DNA of 64,000 nucleotides from Manganitrophus sp963718695. Lineage in GTDB: Bacteria > Nitrospirota > Nitrospiria > SBBL01 > Manganitrophaceae. The stretch is taken from contig OY970371.1 in the NCBI GenBank assembly GCA_963718695.1, positions 868,001-932,000 on the forward strand. The letters run 5' to 3'. This document shows positions 1 through 10,000 of the stretch, one piece after another. Under the pieces are notes generated by a model. The model did no database searches and had not been told where the DNA came from. It saw only the letters and a list, made by a program, of their open reading frames with translations. The stretch's first letter is position 1, and the number at the start of each line of letters is the position of its first letter. Position numbers and translations under genes: made by a program.

Positions 1-209
1 CGGCGCAGAGCAGCGCGCGCAATCGGCTCCTCGGTTTCGTCCAGGAGCTCATCCCCGTCGGCGCGCAGGTCCGCGTGGTCATCGATTGCGGATTCTCACT
101 GACCTCGCTGGTGACGCGCCAGGCGGTCGAAGAGCTCTCTCTCCGGCCGGGCGCGGAGATCACAGCGGTCATCAAGGCCTCCTCGGTGCATTTGATTCCG
201 ATCGATTAA
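1..209 (+). CDS. modC: ModC C-terminal TOBE domain (5'-truncated)
   Basis: Only the last 68 codons lie in the window; they are open from base 3 and end at TAA 207-209. The translation (ending VHLIPID) reads as a TOBE/Mop-type molybdate-binding fold: NRLLGFVQ, then a VRVVID strand, SLTSLVTRQAVEELSL, and a final ITAVIKASSVHL strand. This is the usual C-terminal half of the molybdate ABC transporter ATPase, which energises molybdate import at the inner membrane. The ATPase domain is off the left edge, so a stand-alone molybdenum-binding protein or a ModE-like regulator cannot be excluded. Confidence 0.7.
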   Translation, partial: AQSSARNRLLGFVQELIPVGAQVRVVIDCGFSLTSLVTRQAVEELSLRPGAEITAVIKASSVHLIPID

Positions 210-333
210 AAGCGCCTTTCCGAAGCGTGTTCATTGGAGTCGATTCGCCCTTCTGACATCCGCCCGGATCGAGGGTCAAACATAAGCATTAGCAAAAATA
301 AATTCCTGCCTCTAACTCACGTATATCTTCCGA

Positions 334-361
334 TTGACACTCCTTTTAAAACTGCAATAAT
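334..361 (+). promoter_or_regulatory. sigma-70-type promoter for the leader RNA
   Basis: TTGACA (334-339) and AATAAT (356-361) are separated by 16 bases; the -35 is perfect and the -10 matches 5 of 6. Transcription would begin near 367-369, just before a structured stretch that ends in a strong terminator. Confidence 0.6.
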
Positions 362-367
362 CTCCGG

Positions 368-498
368 GAAGCTTGTACTTGGGACACTTTCCCCAAGGCA
401 TGTTGGTGATGGGGACCATGGATGGATAGAGTCGGTCGGCAGTTGTCGGACTTCACCCCTATCGAACCCAGGGATTTTCGGAATCCTTGGGTTTTTTA
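368..498 (+). ncRNA. Candidate structured leader RNA or small RNA
   Basis: About 130 nt lie between a good promoter and a strong terminator, upstream of the poly-PAS kinase gene. Visible structure: a hairpin 378-397 (CTTGGG/CCCAAG, 8-nt loop); GATAG 425-429 pairing with CTATC 459-463, stacked on AGTC 430-433 with GACT 449-452; and GGGG 411-414 able to pair with CCCC 456-459, which would compete with that stem. No convincing ORF with a ribosome-binding site is present. I do not recognise a known riboswitch class. It could be a terminating regulatory leader for the kinase gene or a free small RNA. Confidence 0.4.
465..497 (+). terminator. Rho-independent terminator
   Basis: A 12-bp stem (465-476 with 482-493, one G-U pair) closes a 5-base loop and runs into six T residues (492-497). 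It ends the transcript from the promoter at 334-361, 77 bases before the kinase start. Confidence 0.85.
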
Positions 499-574
499 TT
501 TTAAAGAGTGGAAGCGCGCTTTAGCGCATCCATAAACGATCCACGCAAGCTGAATCATTCCAGGAAAACGGAGC

Positions 575-2785
575 GTGAGCAAGGAACTCGAACAAAGGGT
601 CGTTGAACAGACTCAAGCATTGACGGCGGCCAATGAAGCGCTGAGAAAAGAGATCAGCGAACGCCGGCGTGCTGAAGAGGGACTGCGCTTGAGTGAAGCG
701 CAATTCCGCGGCGCATTCGATCACGCGCCGATCGGCATGACATTGACCAGCCCGGAAGGCCGCTGGTTGAGGGTCAATCACGCTTTTTGCCGGATGCTTG
801 GATACGCCGAGCAAGAGCTGCTGGAGAAGCCCTTTGAGTCGTTCACTCATCCGGAAGACCTGGAAGAAACGCTTAAAGGCACCCGGCAATTGCTGGCGGA
901 GCAAATCAAAATATTCACCATGGAAAAGCGCTTTTTCCATAAGGATGGGCGCATCATATGGACCCACGTGAGCGCCACGGCGGTTCGGGCCGCCGACAGA
1001 AATCCGGTCTATTTTGTCGCCCAGATACAGGACATCACCGAGCGCAAGCGGGCCGGCGAAGCGTTGAAGGAAAGTGAGGAGCGGCTCCGGATGGCGATTC
1101 ATGCCGCTCAGATGTATACCTGGGATTTGGATCTTCCCTCCGGGCGGGTGGTCCGGAATGGACAGTATCGGGAAGTCTACGGGCCGGACTTGCCCTTCTC
1201 GGAAACCCGCTATATCGATTTTCTTCAAACGCTTCATCCGGAGGACCGGCAAAGACTTGAAGAAACCCTGAATCGCGCCGTCCGCGAGAAAACGCCCTAT
1301 CGTATCGATTTCAGGGTCCTCCGGTCGGATGGAAGCATCCGATGGCTTGAGACGCAGGGGCAGGGTTATTCCGACGGTGGGGATCGCGTCGTACGGATGA
1401 TCGGTGTGACGCAGGATATCACCGAGCGCAAAAAAGCGGAGGAGCGCATTCGCTTTCAGGCCCACCTCCTCGATGTGGTCGAACAGGCGATCATTGCGAC
1501 CGATATGAACGGGGTGATTCTCTACTGGAATCGTTTTGCAGAAACATTGTATGGCTGGTCTGCCGAGGAGGTATTGGGCCGGAATATCATGGAGGTGACA
1601 CCCTCCAGTCTCTCTTATGACCAGGCGGGTGAGATTATGAATCTCCTCGCCCGGGGCGAGGGGTGGTCCGGAGAGTTTCTCGTCCGCCGCCGGGATGGCG
1701 CTTCTTTTACGGCCATGGTCGTCGATACCCCGATCCGAAATGAAAAAGGAGAATTGATCGGGGTGATCGGGGTCTCCTCGGACATCACCGAGCGCAAGCA
1801 GGCGAGCGAAGCGCTGAAGCAGAGCGAAGAGCGGCTCCGGATGGCGATCAACGCCTCTCGAATGTATACGTGGGATTGGGATGTACAAACCGGCCGGGTG
1901 GTCCGAAGCGGGCATTATGCGGCGGTGTACGGCTCGGATTTACCCGTGTCCGACAGCGACTATCCCTCTTTCCTGAATCTGGTTCATCCCGAAGACCGGG
2001 ATAAAGTAGAACAGGCGGCAAACCGCATTCATCAAAGGGACGCCCCTTATCATTTCGATTTCCGTATCGTCCGGCCGAACGGGGAAACGCGGTGGCTGGA
2101 GACGCAGGGGCTCGTGTACCAGAATAGTATGGGTAAAGCGACCCGGGTGATGGGTGTCACACAAGACATCACCGAGCGGAAGCGGGCCGAGGAGGCATTG
2201 CGGGTCAGCGAAGAGCGCTTCCGGCGCTATTTCGAACTGGGTTTGATCGGGATGGCGATTTCGTCGCCGAACAAGGAATTTATGGAGGTCAATCAGCAAT
2301 TCTGCCGGATTTTAGGGTACGAGCGGACCGAATTGCTGGAGAAGAATTGGGCGGAGTTGACCCATCCGGACGATCTGGACGCCGATCTTGCTCATTTCAA
2401 TCGGATGTTTTCCGGTGAGATCGACGGTTATTCCATAGACAAGCGGTTTCTTCGAAAGGACGGCCGGGTCATTCACACCACCATTTCAGTCAACGGCGCG
2501 CGCCGCCCGGACGGTTCGGTCGATTACGTGGTGGGACTGCTGCAAGATATCACTGAACGCATGCAGGCGGAGGCGCGGCTGGCCTATCAAGCCAATCTGC
2601 TCACGCATGTCGGAGACGCCATTCTCGCGACCGATCACCGGTTGGTCCTGACGGCATGGAATCTCGCCGCCGAGAGGATCTACGGCTGGAAGGCGGAAGA
2701 GGTGCTCGGCCGGAGGGTGTCCGATGTCCTTCGCTCGGAGTGGACCGATGCCCAACGATCGGAAGCCCTTGACGTCCTCGATTAA
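575..2785 (+). CDS. Poly-PAS sensor kinase, N-terminal part (frameshifted)
   Basis: GTG start at 575 with AGGA at 562-565; an in-frame TGA at 551-553 rules out a much longer start. The 736 residues hold a short coiled coil (1-40), then five complete PAS/PAC modules of about 125 residues, each closing with a D-I-T-E-R motif, and the first half of a sixth. No membrane segment is visible, so sensing is probably cytoplasmic. The frame ends inside PAS 6 at TAA 2783-2785. Dropping one C from the CCC run at 2766-2768 gives E-A-L-T-S-S-I-K-T-G and joins it to the downstream frame, so this is the front of one gene of about 1,803 codons ending at 5987. Confidence 0.85.
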   Translation: MSKELEQRVVEQTQALTAANEALRKEISERRRAEEGLRLSEAQFRGAFDHAPIGMTLTSPEGRWLRVNHAFCRMLGYAEQELLEKPFESFTHPEDLEETLKGTRQLLAEQIKIFTMEKRFFHKDGRIIWTHVSATAVRAADRNPVYFVAQIQDITERKRAGEALKESEERLRMAIHAAQMYTWDLDLPSGRVVRNGQYREVYGPDLPFSETRYIDFLQTLHPEDRQRLEETLNRAVREKTPYRIDFRVLRSDGSIRWLETQGQGYSDGGDRVVRMIGVTQDITERKKAEERIRFQAHLLDVVEQAIIATDMNGVILYWNRFAETLYGWSAEEVLGRNIMEVTPSSLSYDQAGEIMNLLARGEGWSGEFLVRRRDGASFTAMVVDTPIRNEKGELIGVIGVSSDITERKQASEALKQSEERLRMAINASRMYTWDWDVQTGRVVRSGHYAAVYGSDLPVSDSDYPSFLNLVHPEDRDKVEQAANRIHQRDAPYHFDFRIVRPNGETRWLETQGLVYQNSMGKATRVMGVTQDITERKRAEEALRVSEERFRRYFELGLIGMAISSPNKEFMEVNQQFCRILGYERTELLEKNWAELTHPDDLDADLAHFNRMFSGEIDGYSIDKRFLRKDGRVIHTTISVNGARRPDGSVDYVVGLLQDITERMQAEARLAYQANLLTHVGDAILATDHRLVLTAWNLAAERIYGWKAEEVLGRRVSDVLRSEWTDAQRSEALDVLD

Positions 2786-5700
2786 AACCGGGGCGTATCA
2801 TACCGAAGTCATCCATACTCATAAAGACGGCAGGAAGATTGATATCCAGGGATACACGATCGCCCTCCGGGACGAAGCGGGGCGAATTACCGGCTACGTG
2901 AGCGCGAACCGAGACATCACTGAGCGCAAACGCGCGGACGAGACCTTGCGTCAATCCGAGGAGAAATACCGCACCCTCTTCGAAACCATGGCGCAGGGGG
3001 TCGTCTATCACGATGCCGCCGGGAAGATCGTTGCGGCGAATCCGGCGGCGGAGCGGATCCTGGGATTGACCTTGGATCAACTCCAGCAAAGGACCTCGCT
3101 CGATCCGCGCTGGCGGGCGATTCATGAAGATGGTTCTGATTTCCCAGGAGAGACCCATCCGGCGATGGTTGCGCTGAGAACAGGGGAAGCGGTCAGGGAA
3201 GTGGTGATGGGTGTTTTTCATCCGAAAACGGAGACGTATCGCTGGATCAGCATCAATGCTGTCCCGCAGTTTCGTACCGGGGAGGACAAACCCTATCAAG
3301 TTTATGCCACTTTTTCGGACATTACCGAGCGTAAAAAGGCGGAAGAGACGATTCGAGCGGCCAAGGAGTTCTCCGAGAACCTCATTCAGACGGCCAATGT
3401 AATGATCCTCAGTCTCGATACCGAGGGGAGAATCGACATCTTTAACAAGGCGGCCGAAAAGATCACCGGTTATACCCTCTCCGAGCTGAAGGGGAAGAAT
3501 TGGTTCGAGACACTCGTTCCCCGGGATCGATACCCCTATGTCTGGGAGTACTTTAACCAACTGGTGGCGGGTGGGACGCCGAAGGCCTTCGAGAACCCGA
3601 TTCTCACCAAAACGGGGGAAGAGCGCTACATCCTGTGGCAGAACAGTCAGGTGAAGGTCGATGGGAAGGTCATCGCCACGATTTCGTTCGGAAACGATAT
3701 CACGGAGCGGAAAAAGGCGGAAGAAGCGCTGCGTGCCGAGCATGCCTTTCGAGAAGCGATTGAGGAGTCGATGCCCGCCGGCGTCATGGTCGTTGATAGG
3801 ACCGGCCGCCAAACTTACGTGAATCAATCCTTCTGCAACATGGTCGGTTGGAGCGCGGAGGAGTTGAACGGCGCGACCCCTCCTTTTATTTTTTGGCCGC
3901 CCGAGCGGATCGATCAAATTAAAGAAATTTTCGAGAGGCACATGCACGGCTTCATCAAGCCCGGACCGGTGGAGCTGATTTTCCGCCGTCGCAATGAGGA
4001 GCGGTTTCCCGTCTCGCTTCTCGTTTCACCCTTGGTAGATCATCAAGGCGTACCGGTCGGTTACTTGGCATCGGTGCACGACATCAGCCTGCTCAAGGCA
4101 TCCCAAGAAAAGCTGGAGCGACGGGAGCGGCAGCTCTCGCAGGCACAGCGGCTTGTCCAACTGGGAAGCTGGAGCTGGGACATAGCGACCGATACCGCGA
4201 TCTGGTCGGACGAGCTCTACCGGATTTGCGGTGTTGATCCGGAGCAATTTATTCCGAGCTATCGCGGCTTGCTTCAACTCGTTCATCCGCAGGACCGTGA
4301 AAAGGTCGAGCAAATCAACCGGGATGCGCTCCAAAACCGCGGCGGGTTCGAGCTCTCCTACCGCATTGTCCGTCCGGATGGGGCGATCCGGACGATACAG
4401 ACAAGTGGAATGGTCAGCGTCGATCCAACCGATCGGCCCATCGCCATGGTCGGCGTCGCCCAAGATATCACCGAAATAAAGCGCGCGGAGGAGACCCTCC
4501 GTGAAAGCGAGGAGCGGTACCGATCGCTCATTGCGAACATTCCCGATGCCGCCTGGACCGTCAATGAGGAGGGTAAACCGGTTTTCATCAGCCGGAATAT
4601 TGAAAAGATCATCGGCTACACCGCTGAAGAGATTTATTCCGATTCTTTCAATCTTATTTTCGGCCGGATTCATCCGGACGATCGCGATCGGGTCACAAAT
4701 GCCTTCCATTCGCTCTTCACTCAAAACCAAAAGTTCGACGCAGAGTATCGCGTCCAGAGAAAAAGTGGAGAGTGGATCTGGGTCCACGACCGCGCATTTA
4801 TTACTTATCGGAAAGAGGGGATCCGATATGCCGATGGGGTCTTGTCGGACATCACCGAGCGCAAAGAGGGGGAAGAGGCGCTCCGTAAAAGTGAAGAGCG
4901 CTTTAAACTGATCGCGCGCGCAACCAACGATGCGATTTGGGATTGGGATATGACCACCAACACCGTCTGGTGGAATGAGAGCTTCAAGACCCTCTTCGGT
5001 TATAAGGCGGAAGAAATTGAGCCGGGAATAGAGTCATGGACAAACCGGATTCATCCCGAAGACAAAGAGTATCTCCTGGCGGGAACCCACAATGTCATCG
5101 AGCGCGGCGGCGAGTTCTGGTCGGCGGAGTACCGCTTCCGTCGGGCGGACGGAACCTATGCGACGATTTTGGACCGCGGCTACGTCGTTCATGTCAAAGA
5201 TGGAAAGCCGGTCCGGATGGTCGGCGCGATGATGGATATCACCGACCGAAAGCGGGACGAGGAGGCCTTGGCCGGTTATGCCAAGCGCTTGCGGAGTCTC
5301 TCCGGCCAGCTGCTGGAAGCGCAAGAGACCGAACGGCGTCGAATCGCCCGAGAGCTGCATGATGAAATCGGCCAGTCCCTCACGGCCGTTAAACTCCAGT
5401 TGCATGCGGCAAAGCGCCATTCCGATTATCCGATGCAGGAATCGATTCAACTGGTGGATCATGCCCTCTCGCAGGTGCGTCATCTCTCCCTCGATCTGCA
5501 TCCGCCGCAACTCGACGAGCTGGGGCTGGTCGCCACGTTGCGCTGGCACTTGGATCGACAAGCACATGCGGCAGGCTTGATATCGAACTTTGCGGCCGAT
5601 CCCTTTCCGGCCCCCCTTCCGCCGGACCTCGAAATCGCCTGTTTTCGGATCGCGCAGGAAGCGCTTACCAATGTGGTCCGCCACGCGCATGCCGCTGAGG

Positions 5701-5987
5701 TCACGGTCGAATTACGGCAGCGCGGAAACGAGCTGCATCTCATCGTTGAGGATGACGGTCAAGGATTCGACGTCGGGACGGCCCGCGATCGGGCCATCCA
5801 AGGGGCGAGCCTCGGATTGGTCGGAATGCAGGAACGGGCTGAATTGGCCGGAGGGCGGTTGGAGTTGAATTCCGCTCCCGGCGAAGGAACGCAGGTCCAT
5901 GCCATCTTCCCATTGGCGATACGGCCCCAAGAAAGCAGTCAAAGCGGAGAAAAATATGAATCCGGTTCGCGTGTTGTTGGTGGATGA
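2724..5987 (+). CDS. Poly-PAS sensor kinase, C-terminal part (NarL-type kinase)
   Basis: Continuation of the gene starting at 575. The nominal ATG at 2724 is out of frame with the PAS fold, and real coding begins near 2769. It contains the second half of PAS 6, six more PAS modules (about residues 80-850), then a HisKA_3 dimerisation helix with the phospho-acceptor His in R-E-L-H-D-E-I-G-Q (codon 5358-5360) and a HATPase_c domain with N-V-V-R-H-A-H, D-D-G-Q-G-F and G-L-V-G-M-Q-E-R. This is the UhpB/NarX kinase class, which normally phosphorylates LuxR-type regulators; the next gene is one and overlaps by 32 bp. Twelve PAS domains in one kinase is unusually many. If the frameshift is real, this half has no sensible start and would be a relic. 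Confidence 0.85.
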   Translation: MSFARSGPMPNDRKPLTSSIKTGAYHTEVIHTHKDGRKIDIQGYTIALRDEAGRITGYVSANRDITERKRADETLRQSEEKYRTLFETMAQGVVYHDAAGKIVAANPAAERILGLTLDQLQQRTSLDPRWRAIHEDGSDFPGETHPAMVALRTGEAVREVVMGVFHPKTETYRWISINAVPQFRTGEDKPYQVYATFSDITERKKAEETIRAAKEFSENLIQTANVMILSLDTEGRIDIFNKAAEKITGYTLSELKGKNWFETLVPRDRYPYVWEYFNQLVAGGTPKAFENPILTKTGEERYILWQNSQVKVDGKVIATISFGNDITERKKAEEALRAEHAFREAIEESMPAGVMVVDRTGRQTYVNQSFCNMVGWSAEELNGATPPFIFWPPERIDQIKEIFERHMHGFIKPGPVELIFRRRNEERFPVSLLVSPLVDHQGVPVGYLASVHDISLLKASQEKLERRERQLSQAQRLVQLGSWSWDIATDTAIWSDELYRICGVDPEQFIPSYRGLLQLVHPQDREKVEQINRDALQNRGGFELSYRIVRPDGAIRTIQTSGMVSVDPTDRPIAMVGVAQDITEIKRAEETLRESEERYRSLIANIPDAAWTVNEEGKPVFISRNIEKIIGYTAEEIYSDSFNLIFGRIHPDDRDRVTNAFHSLFTQNQKFDAEYRVQRKSGEWIWVHDRAFITYRKEGIRYADGVLSDITERKEGEEALRKSEERFKLIARATNDAIWDWDMTTNTVWWNESFKTLFGYKAEEIEPGIESWTNRIHPEDKEYLLAGTHNVIERGGEFWSAEYRFRRADGTYATILDRGYVVHVKDGKPVRMVGAMMDITDRKRDEEALAGYAKRLRSLSGQLLEAQETERRRIARELHDEIGQSLTAVKLQLHAAKRHSDYPMQESIQLVDHALSQVRHLSLDLHPPQLDELGLVATLRWHLDRQAHAAGLISNFAADPFPAPLPPDLEIACFRIAQEALTNVVRHAHAAEVTVELRQRGNELHLIVEDDGQGFDVGTARDRAIQGASLGLVGMQERAELAGGRLELNSAPGEGTQVHAIFPLAIRPQESSQSGEKYESGSRVVGG

Positions 5988-6609
5988 TCATAAGTTGGTT
6001 TGCGCCGGGATGCGGCTGCTCCTGGAAGGACTGCAAGGGGTGCAGGTCGTCGGGGAGGCGCACGACGGACGAGAGGCGCTGGCCCTGGTCAAGGTCCACC
6101 AGCCCGATCTGGTGCTGATGGATATTGCGATGAAAGGTTTAAACGGATTGGAGGCGACCGCGCATGTGAAAAGGGATTTTCCGGAGGTCCGGGTCGTTAT
6201 CCTCTCGATGTATTCCAGCGAGGAGCATGTTTTGCAGGGGTTGCGGGCGGGCGCCTCCGGTTATCTGTTAAAAGATTCCGCCACCCAAGAGCTGGAGCTG
6301 GCCGTCCGGACGGTGATGCGCGGCGAAATCTATCTGAGTCCCCCCGTGTCAAAACAGGTCATCGGAGATTATGTTCAGCGGGTTTCCCACGGGCATAAAT
6401 CGACCGACGAGCTGACCCACCGGCAGCGCGAAATCCTGCAGTTGATCGCGGAAGGATATAGCACCAAAGAAATTGCCCACCAGCTCGATCTGAGTGTGAA
6501 GACGGTGGAGACCCACCGGGCGCAATTAATGCGGCGGCTCGGCATTTATGACATCGCCGGCCTGGTCCGCTGCGCGATCCGAATGGGCCTGATCACCCCC
6601 GACAAATAA
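5956..6609 (+). CDS. LuxR/NarL-family response regulator
   Basis: ATG at 5956 preceded by GGAG 5946-5949; it overlaps the end of the kinase gene by 32 bp, implying translational coupling. The 217-residue protein has a receiver domain (residues 4-120) with acidic pocket D10-D11, phospho-acceptor D56 (L-M-D-I-A-M) and Lys in L-L-K-D, then a LuxR helix-turn-helix (about 150-215, with L-T-H-R-Q-R-E-I-L-Q and S-V-K-T-V-E-T-H-R). It is the probable partner of the upstream HisKA_3 kinase and a transcription factor of unknown targets. Confidence 0.93.
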   Translation: MNPVRVLLVDDHKLVCAGMRLLLEGLQGVQVVGEAHDGREALALVKVHQPDLVLMDIAMKGLNGLEATAHVKRDFPEVRVVILSMYSSEEHVLQGLRAGASGYLLKDSATQELELAVRTVMRGEIYLSPPVSKQVIGDYVQRVSHGHKSTDELTHRQREILQLIAEGYSTKEIAHQLDLSVKTVETHRAQLMRRLGIYDIAGLVRCAIRMGLITPDK

Positions 6610-6805
6610 CCCCCTCACCGAAACGACCCTCCCCTTTATTTGCCTAGTAAGATTGTATTGCGCAAAGTTATGTCAGAGGGACCCCTATCTCTTTAAGGTA
6701 TTGGTCCCGATGGAATCAGATACGTCCCTATTGTTGATTTTTCATCTTCGCGGCATAAATAAATTAATCCAATCCGGAATCTTTAAAAAAACATGGAGAA
6801 GAACG

Positions 6806-7024
6806 ATGGCCATTCAAGCGACGGCGAGAGGATTCGAAATTCTGCTCGTGGAGGACTCACCGGCGGATGTGCGCCTGACCGAGGAGGCGCTCAAAGAAGG
6901 AAAGGGCTACGAACTGCAAGCGAATTATTACATGACAAAGCCGGTCGACGTAGATCAGTTGATCACGATCATTAAATCTATTGAACCGCTCTCGCCGATG
7001 GCGGCGACCTTTCCTCATGAATGA
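6806..7024 (+). pseudogene. Internally deleted receiver domain (Rcp1-like relic)
   Basis: ATG 6806 follows GGAGAAG and opens 72 codons. The first 34 residues are the start of a receiver domain (I-L-L-V-E-D-S-P-A-D-V-R-L-T-E-E-A-L). The text then jumps to the typical end of Rcp1-like regulators (L-Q-A-N-Y-Y-M-T-K-P-V-D-V-D-Q, then I-K-S-I-E). The roughly 60-70 middle residues, including the phospho-acceptor Asp, are missing, yet the frame is intact. It is about half the normal length and cannot fold as a phosphorylatable receiver, so I call it a relic, although its ribosome-binding site and its 9-bp spacing to the next gene are intact. Confidence 0.7.
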
Positions 7025-7033
7025 GGAAAGAGG

Positions 7034-10000
7034 ATGAGTGAAAACCCGATCAGAATTCTCTTAGTTGAGGACAACCCCCCCGACGCTCGGCTGATCCGGG
7101 AGATGTTGGTGGAGGCGGGCATGGCCCGTTTCCGGATCGTGCATGCGGACCGGCTCGCCAAGGCGCTCGCGGCGCTTACGGAAGAGCGTCTTGATGTCGT
7201 CCTGCTCGATCTCTCCCTTCCGGATGCCCACGGTCTGGAGACGTTGAAACGGGTCCGAACGGCGGCGCCAGGTTTGCCGATCGTGGTTCTGACGCACCAT
7301 CAGGATGAGCATCTTGCGCTCCAAGCGGTCCGGATGGGAGCGCAGGATTACCTGATCAAAGGAGACGGAAGGAGCGCTCCGCTTGTCCGGTCGATTCGCC
7401 ATGTCATCGAACGTAAACAGGCCGAGGAACAATATCGGATCCTTTTTGAGAGCAATCCCTATCCGATGTGGGTGTTGGATCCGGCCGCTTTCGTCTTTAT
7501 CTCCGTCAACGAGGCGGCCGTTCGTTTTTATGGATACACCCGCGAAGAGACCCTGGCCGGCACGGTGCGAGATCTCTGCGCCTCCGGGGAGATCCCGCCC
7601 CTTCTGAAGGGTGGAGCAAAAAAAGGAAAAGACGAAGCGGAACCGGGCTCGGCCAAATTGAGCGAATGGACCCTCCGTAAAAAAGATGGGACGATCACGA
7701 CGGCGGAGGTGACCTGTCGCCGGATCGATTTTAAAGGGAAAGAGGCTCTCTTGATTCTGGCGAACGATATCACCCAACGCAAGAAGGCGGAAGAAGCGCT
7801 CCGGGAGAGTGAAGCGCGCTTCCATCTGATCGCGCGCGCGACCAATGACGCCGTCTGGGATTGGGATCTGGCCTCGGATGCCCTTTGGTGGAACGAGCGA
7901 TTTAAAACCATGTTCGGCTACAAAAACGAGGAGATCGAGCCGGGGATCGGGTCGTGGAGCAGTCGGATTCATTCGGAAGACAAAGAGCGGGTTCTCTTAA
8001 GCATCCATGCTGCGATCGACCGGGGCGAGCATGCCTGGTCGGACGAGTACCGCTTCCGGCGGAGCGACGGGAGCTATGCGGCGATTTTCGACCGCGGCCA
8101 CGTCGTTCGGGATGAGGGCGGAAGGCCGATCCGGATGGTCGGCGCCATGATGGACATCACCGAACGAAAACGGGATGAAGAGGCGCTCAAAGAGAACCAT
8201 CAGCTTCTTCGCGCCGTTATTGAAGGGACCCCCGATGCGGTTTATGTGAAAGACCGCCAGGGCCGATACCTGATGGTCAATTCCGCGGTGGCGCGCCTCT
8301 TCGGGACCTCTTTTAAAGAGATTATCGGCCGGAGCGACACCCATTTATTATCGAACGGGACGGCGGGGAAAATCACGGAGGAGGATCGCCGGGTCATGAG
8401 CACCGGTGAGTCGCGAACCTTCGAAGAGGTCGTGACGACGGATGAGCGGACCCGGACCTTTCTTTCCACAAAGGGACCGTGGCGGAATCATCAGGGGGAG
8501 ATCATCGGCCTCGTCGGGATCAGCCGGGACATCACGGAACGGAAAGAAGCGGAGATCTCGCTCCGCGCCCATGACCGGCAACAGGCGGCGCTGGCCGAGT
8601 TGGGACAACAGGCGCTTGCCGGGCTTGATTTCTATACGCTCCTCGACAAAACGGCCGTGCGGGTGGCCGATGCGCTCGAGACGGAATATTGCAAAATTTT
8701 AGAGCTCCTCCCCGACGGAAAGACGCTCCTTTTACGGGCCGGGTTCGGGTGGAAAGAGGGCTTGATCCGAATCGCCACGTTGGCGGCCAATGCCGAATCG
8801 CAAGGAGGTTATACCTTGCTGGAAAAGGGCCCGGTCGTGGTCGAAGACCTTCGGACGGAGACCCGATTCACCGCGCCGTCCCTTCTTCGCGAACATGGGG
8901 CCGTCAGCGGCATCAGCGTCGTCATTCCCGGCGCGAGCCGGCCCTTCGGCACCCTGGCGGTTCATTCCAAAGATCGGCGCAGCTTCGCTCAGGAAGAAAT
9001 CCGTTTTCTTCAAGTGGTCGCCAACATGCTGGCGACCGCCATCGCGCGCCGGCGCGCCGAAGAAATGATCCAGCACCAAGCCTATTATGACGCGCTGACC
9101 GGTCTGCCCAATCGCTCCCTGATGGAAAACCATCTCTCTCTGGCGCTCGCCCGGGCCGACCGGCACGACGATATGGTCGCGCTGATGTTCCTCGACCTGG
9201 ACTGCTTCAAGGAAATCAACGACACGCTCGGACACCTTGCCGGCGATCAACTGCTCAAAGCGGTCTCAGAGCGGCTCTCGACCTGCGTCCGGGAGGGAGA
9301 CACTTTCGCCCGGATCGGGGGGGACGAATTCACCGTGCTGCTTCCGGAGATCGACAGCATCGAGAAGGTCACCCGGGTGGCGGAGCGGATCCTGGGGGCA
9401 TTCACCCCGCCGTTCCGGCTCACGCGGCACGAATTGCGTGTCAGCGCCAGCATCGGGATCGCCCTCTATCCGAAGTCGGGACACGATGCGGAAACACTTT
9501 TGAGGAACGCCGACACCGCCCTCTACCGCGCCAAGAAGCAGGGGAGAAACACCTTCTGCTTCTTCTCGCCGGAGATGAGCCAGGAAGCGATCGGGCGGAT
9601 GTCTCTCGAAGGGAGCCTTCGGAAGGCATTGGAGCGGGAGGAGTTCTTCCTGGACTATCAACCGCAAATCGATTTGAAGACGGGGCAGATCATCGGTCTT
9701 GAAACATTGATCCGTTGGCGCCGGCCCGACGGAAAACTGATTCCCCCGGTGGAATTCATCCCCCTGGCGGAGGAGACCGGCTTGATTGCCGCGATCTGGG
9801 AATGGGTGCTGCACGCCGCCTGCGTCCAAATGCGGGACTGGCAGGCGTCAGGCCTTCCTCCGGTTCGAATCGCGATGAATCTCTCGCCGGGACAGTTTCA
9901 CCGGGAGGACCTCGTCGGCACCGTCAGCCGCGCGCTGGCCCACACCGGCCTTTCCCCGAATTGTCTCGAATTCGAACTGACCGAGAAAATGTTGATGCGG

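Noticed and set aside
368..498. Assignment of the leader RNA to the fluoride, Moco or c-di-GMP riboswitch classes
   Set aside because: Only short fragments resemble those consensus elements; the key conserved loops are not present in order.
234..524. 96-codon plus-strand frame across the leader RNA
   Set aside because: It runs through a promoter and a terminator hairpin and has no ribosome-binding site.
521..1915. 464-codon minus-strand frame opposite the poly-PAS kinase
   Set aside because: Shadow of repeated PAS codons; the product shows only periodic echoes of the PAS repeat.
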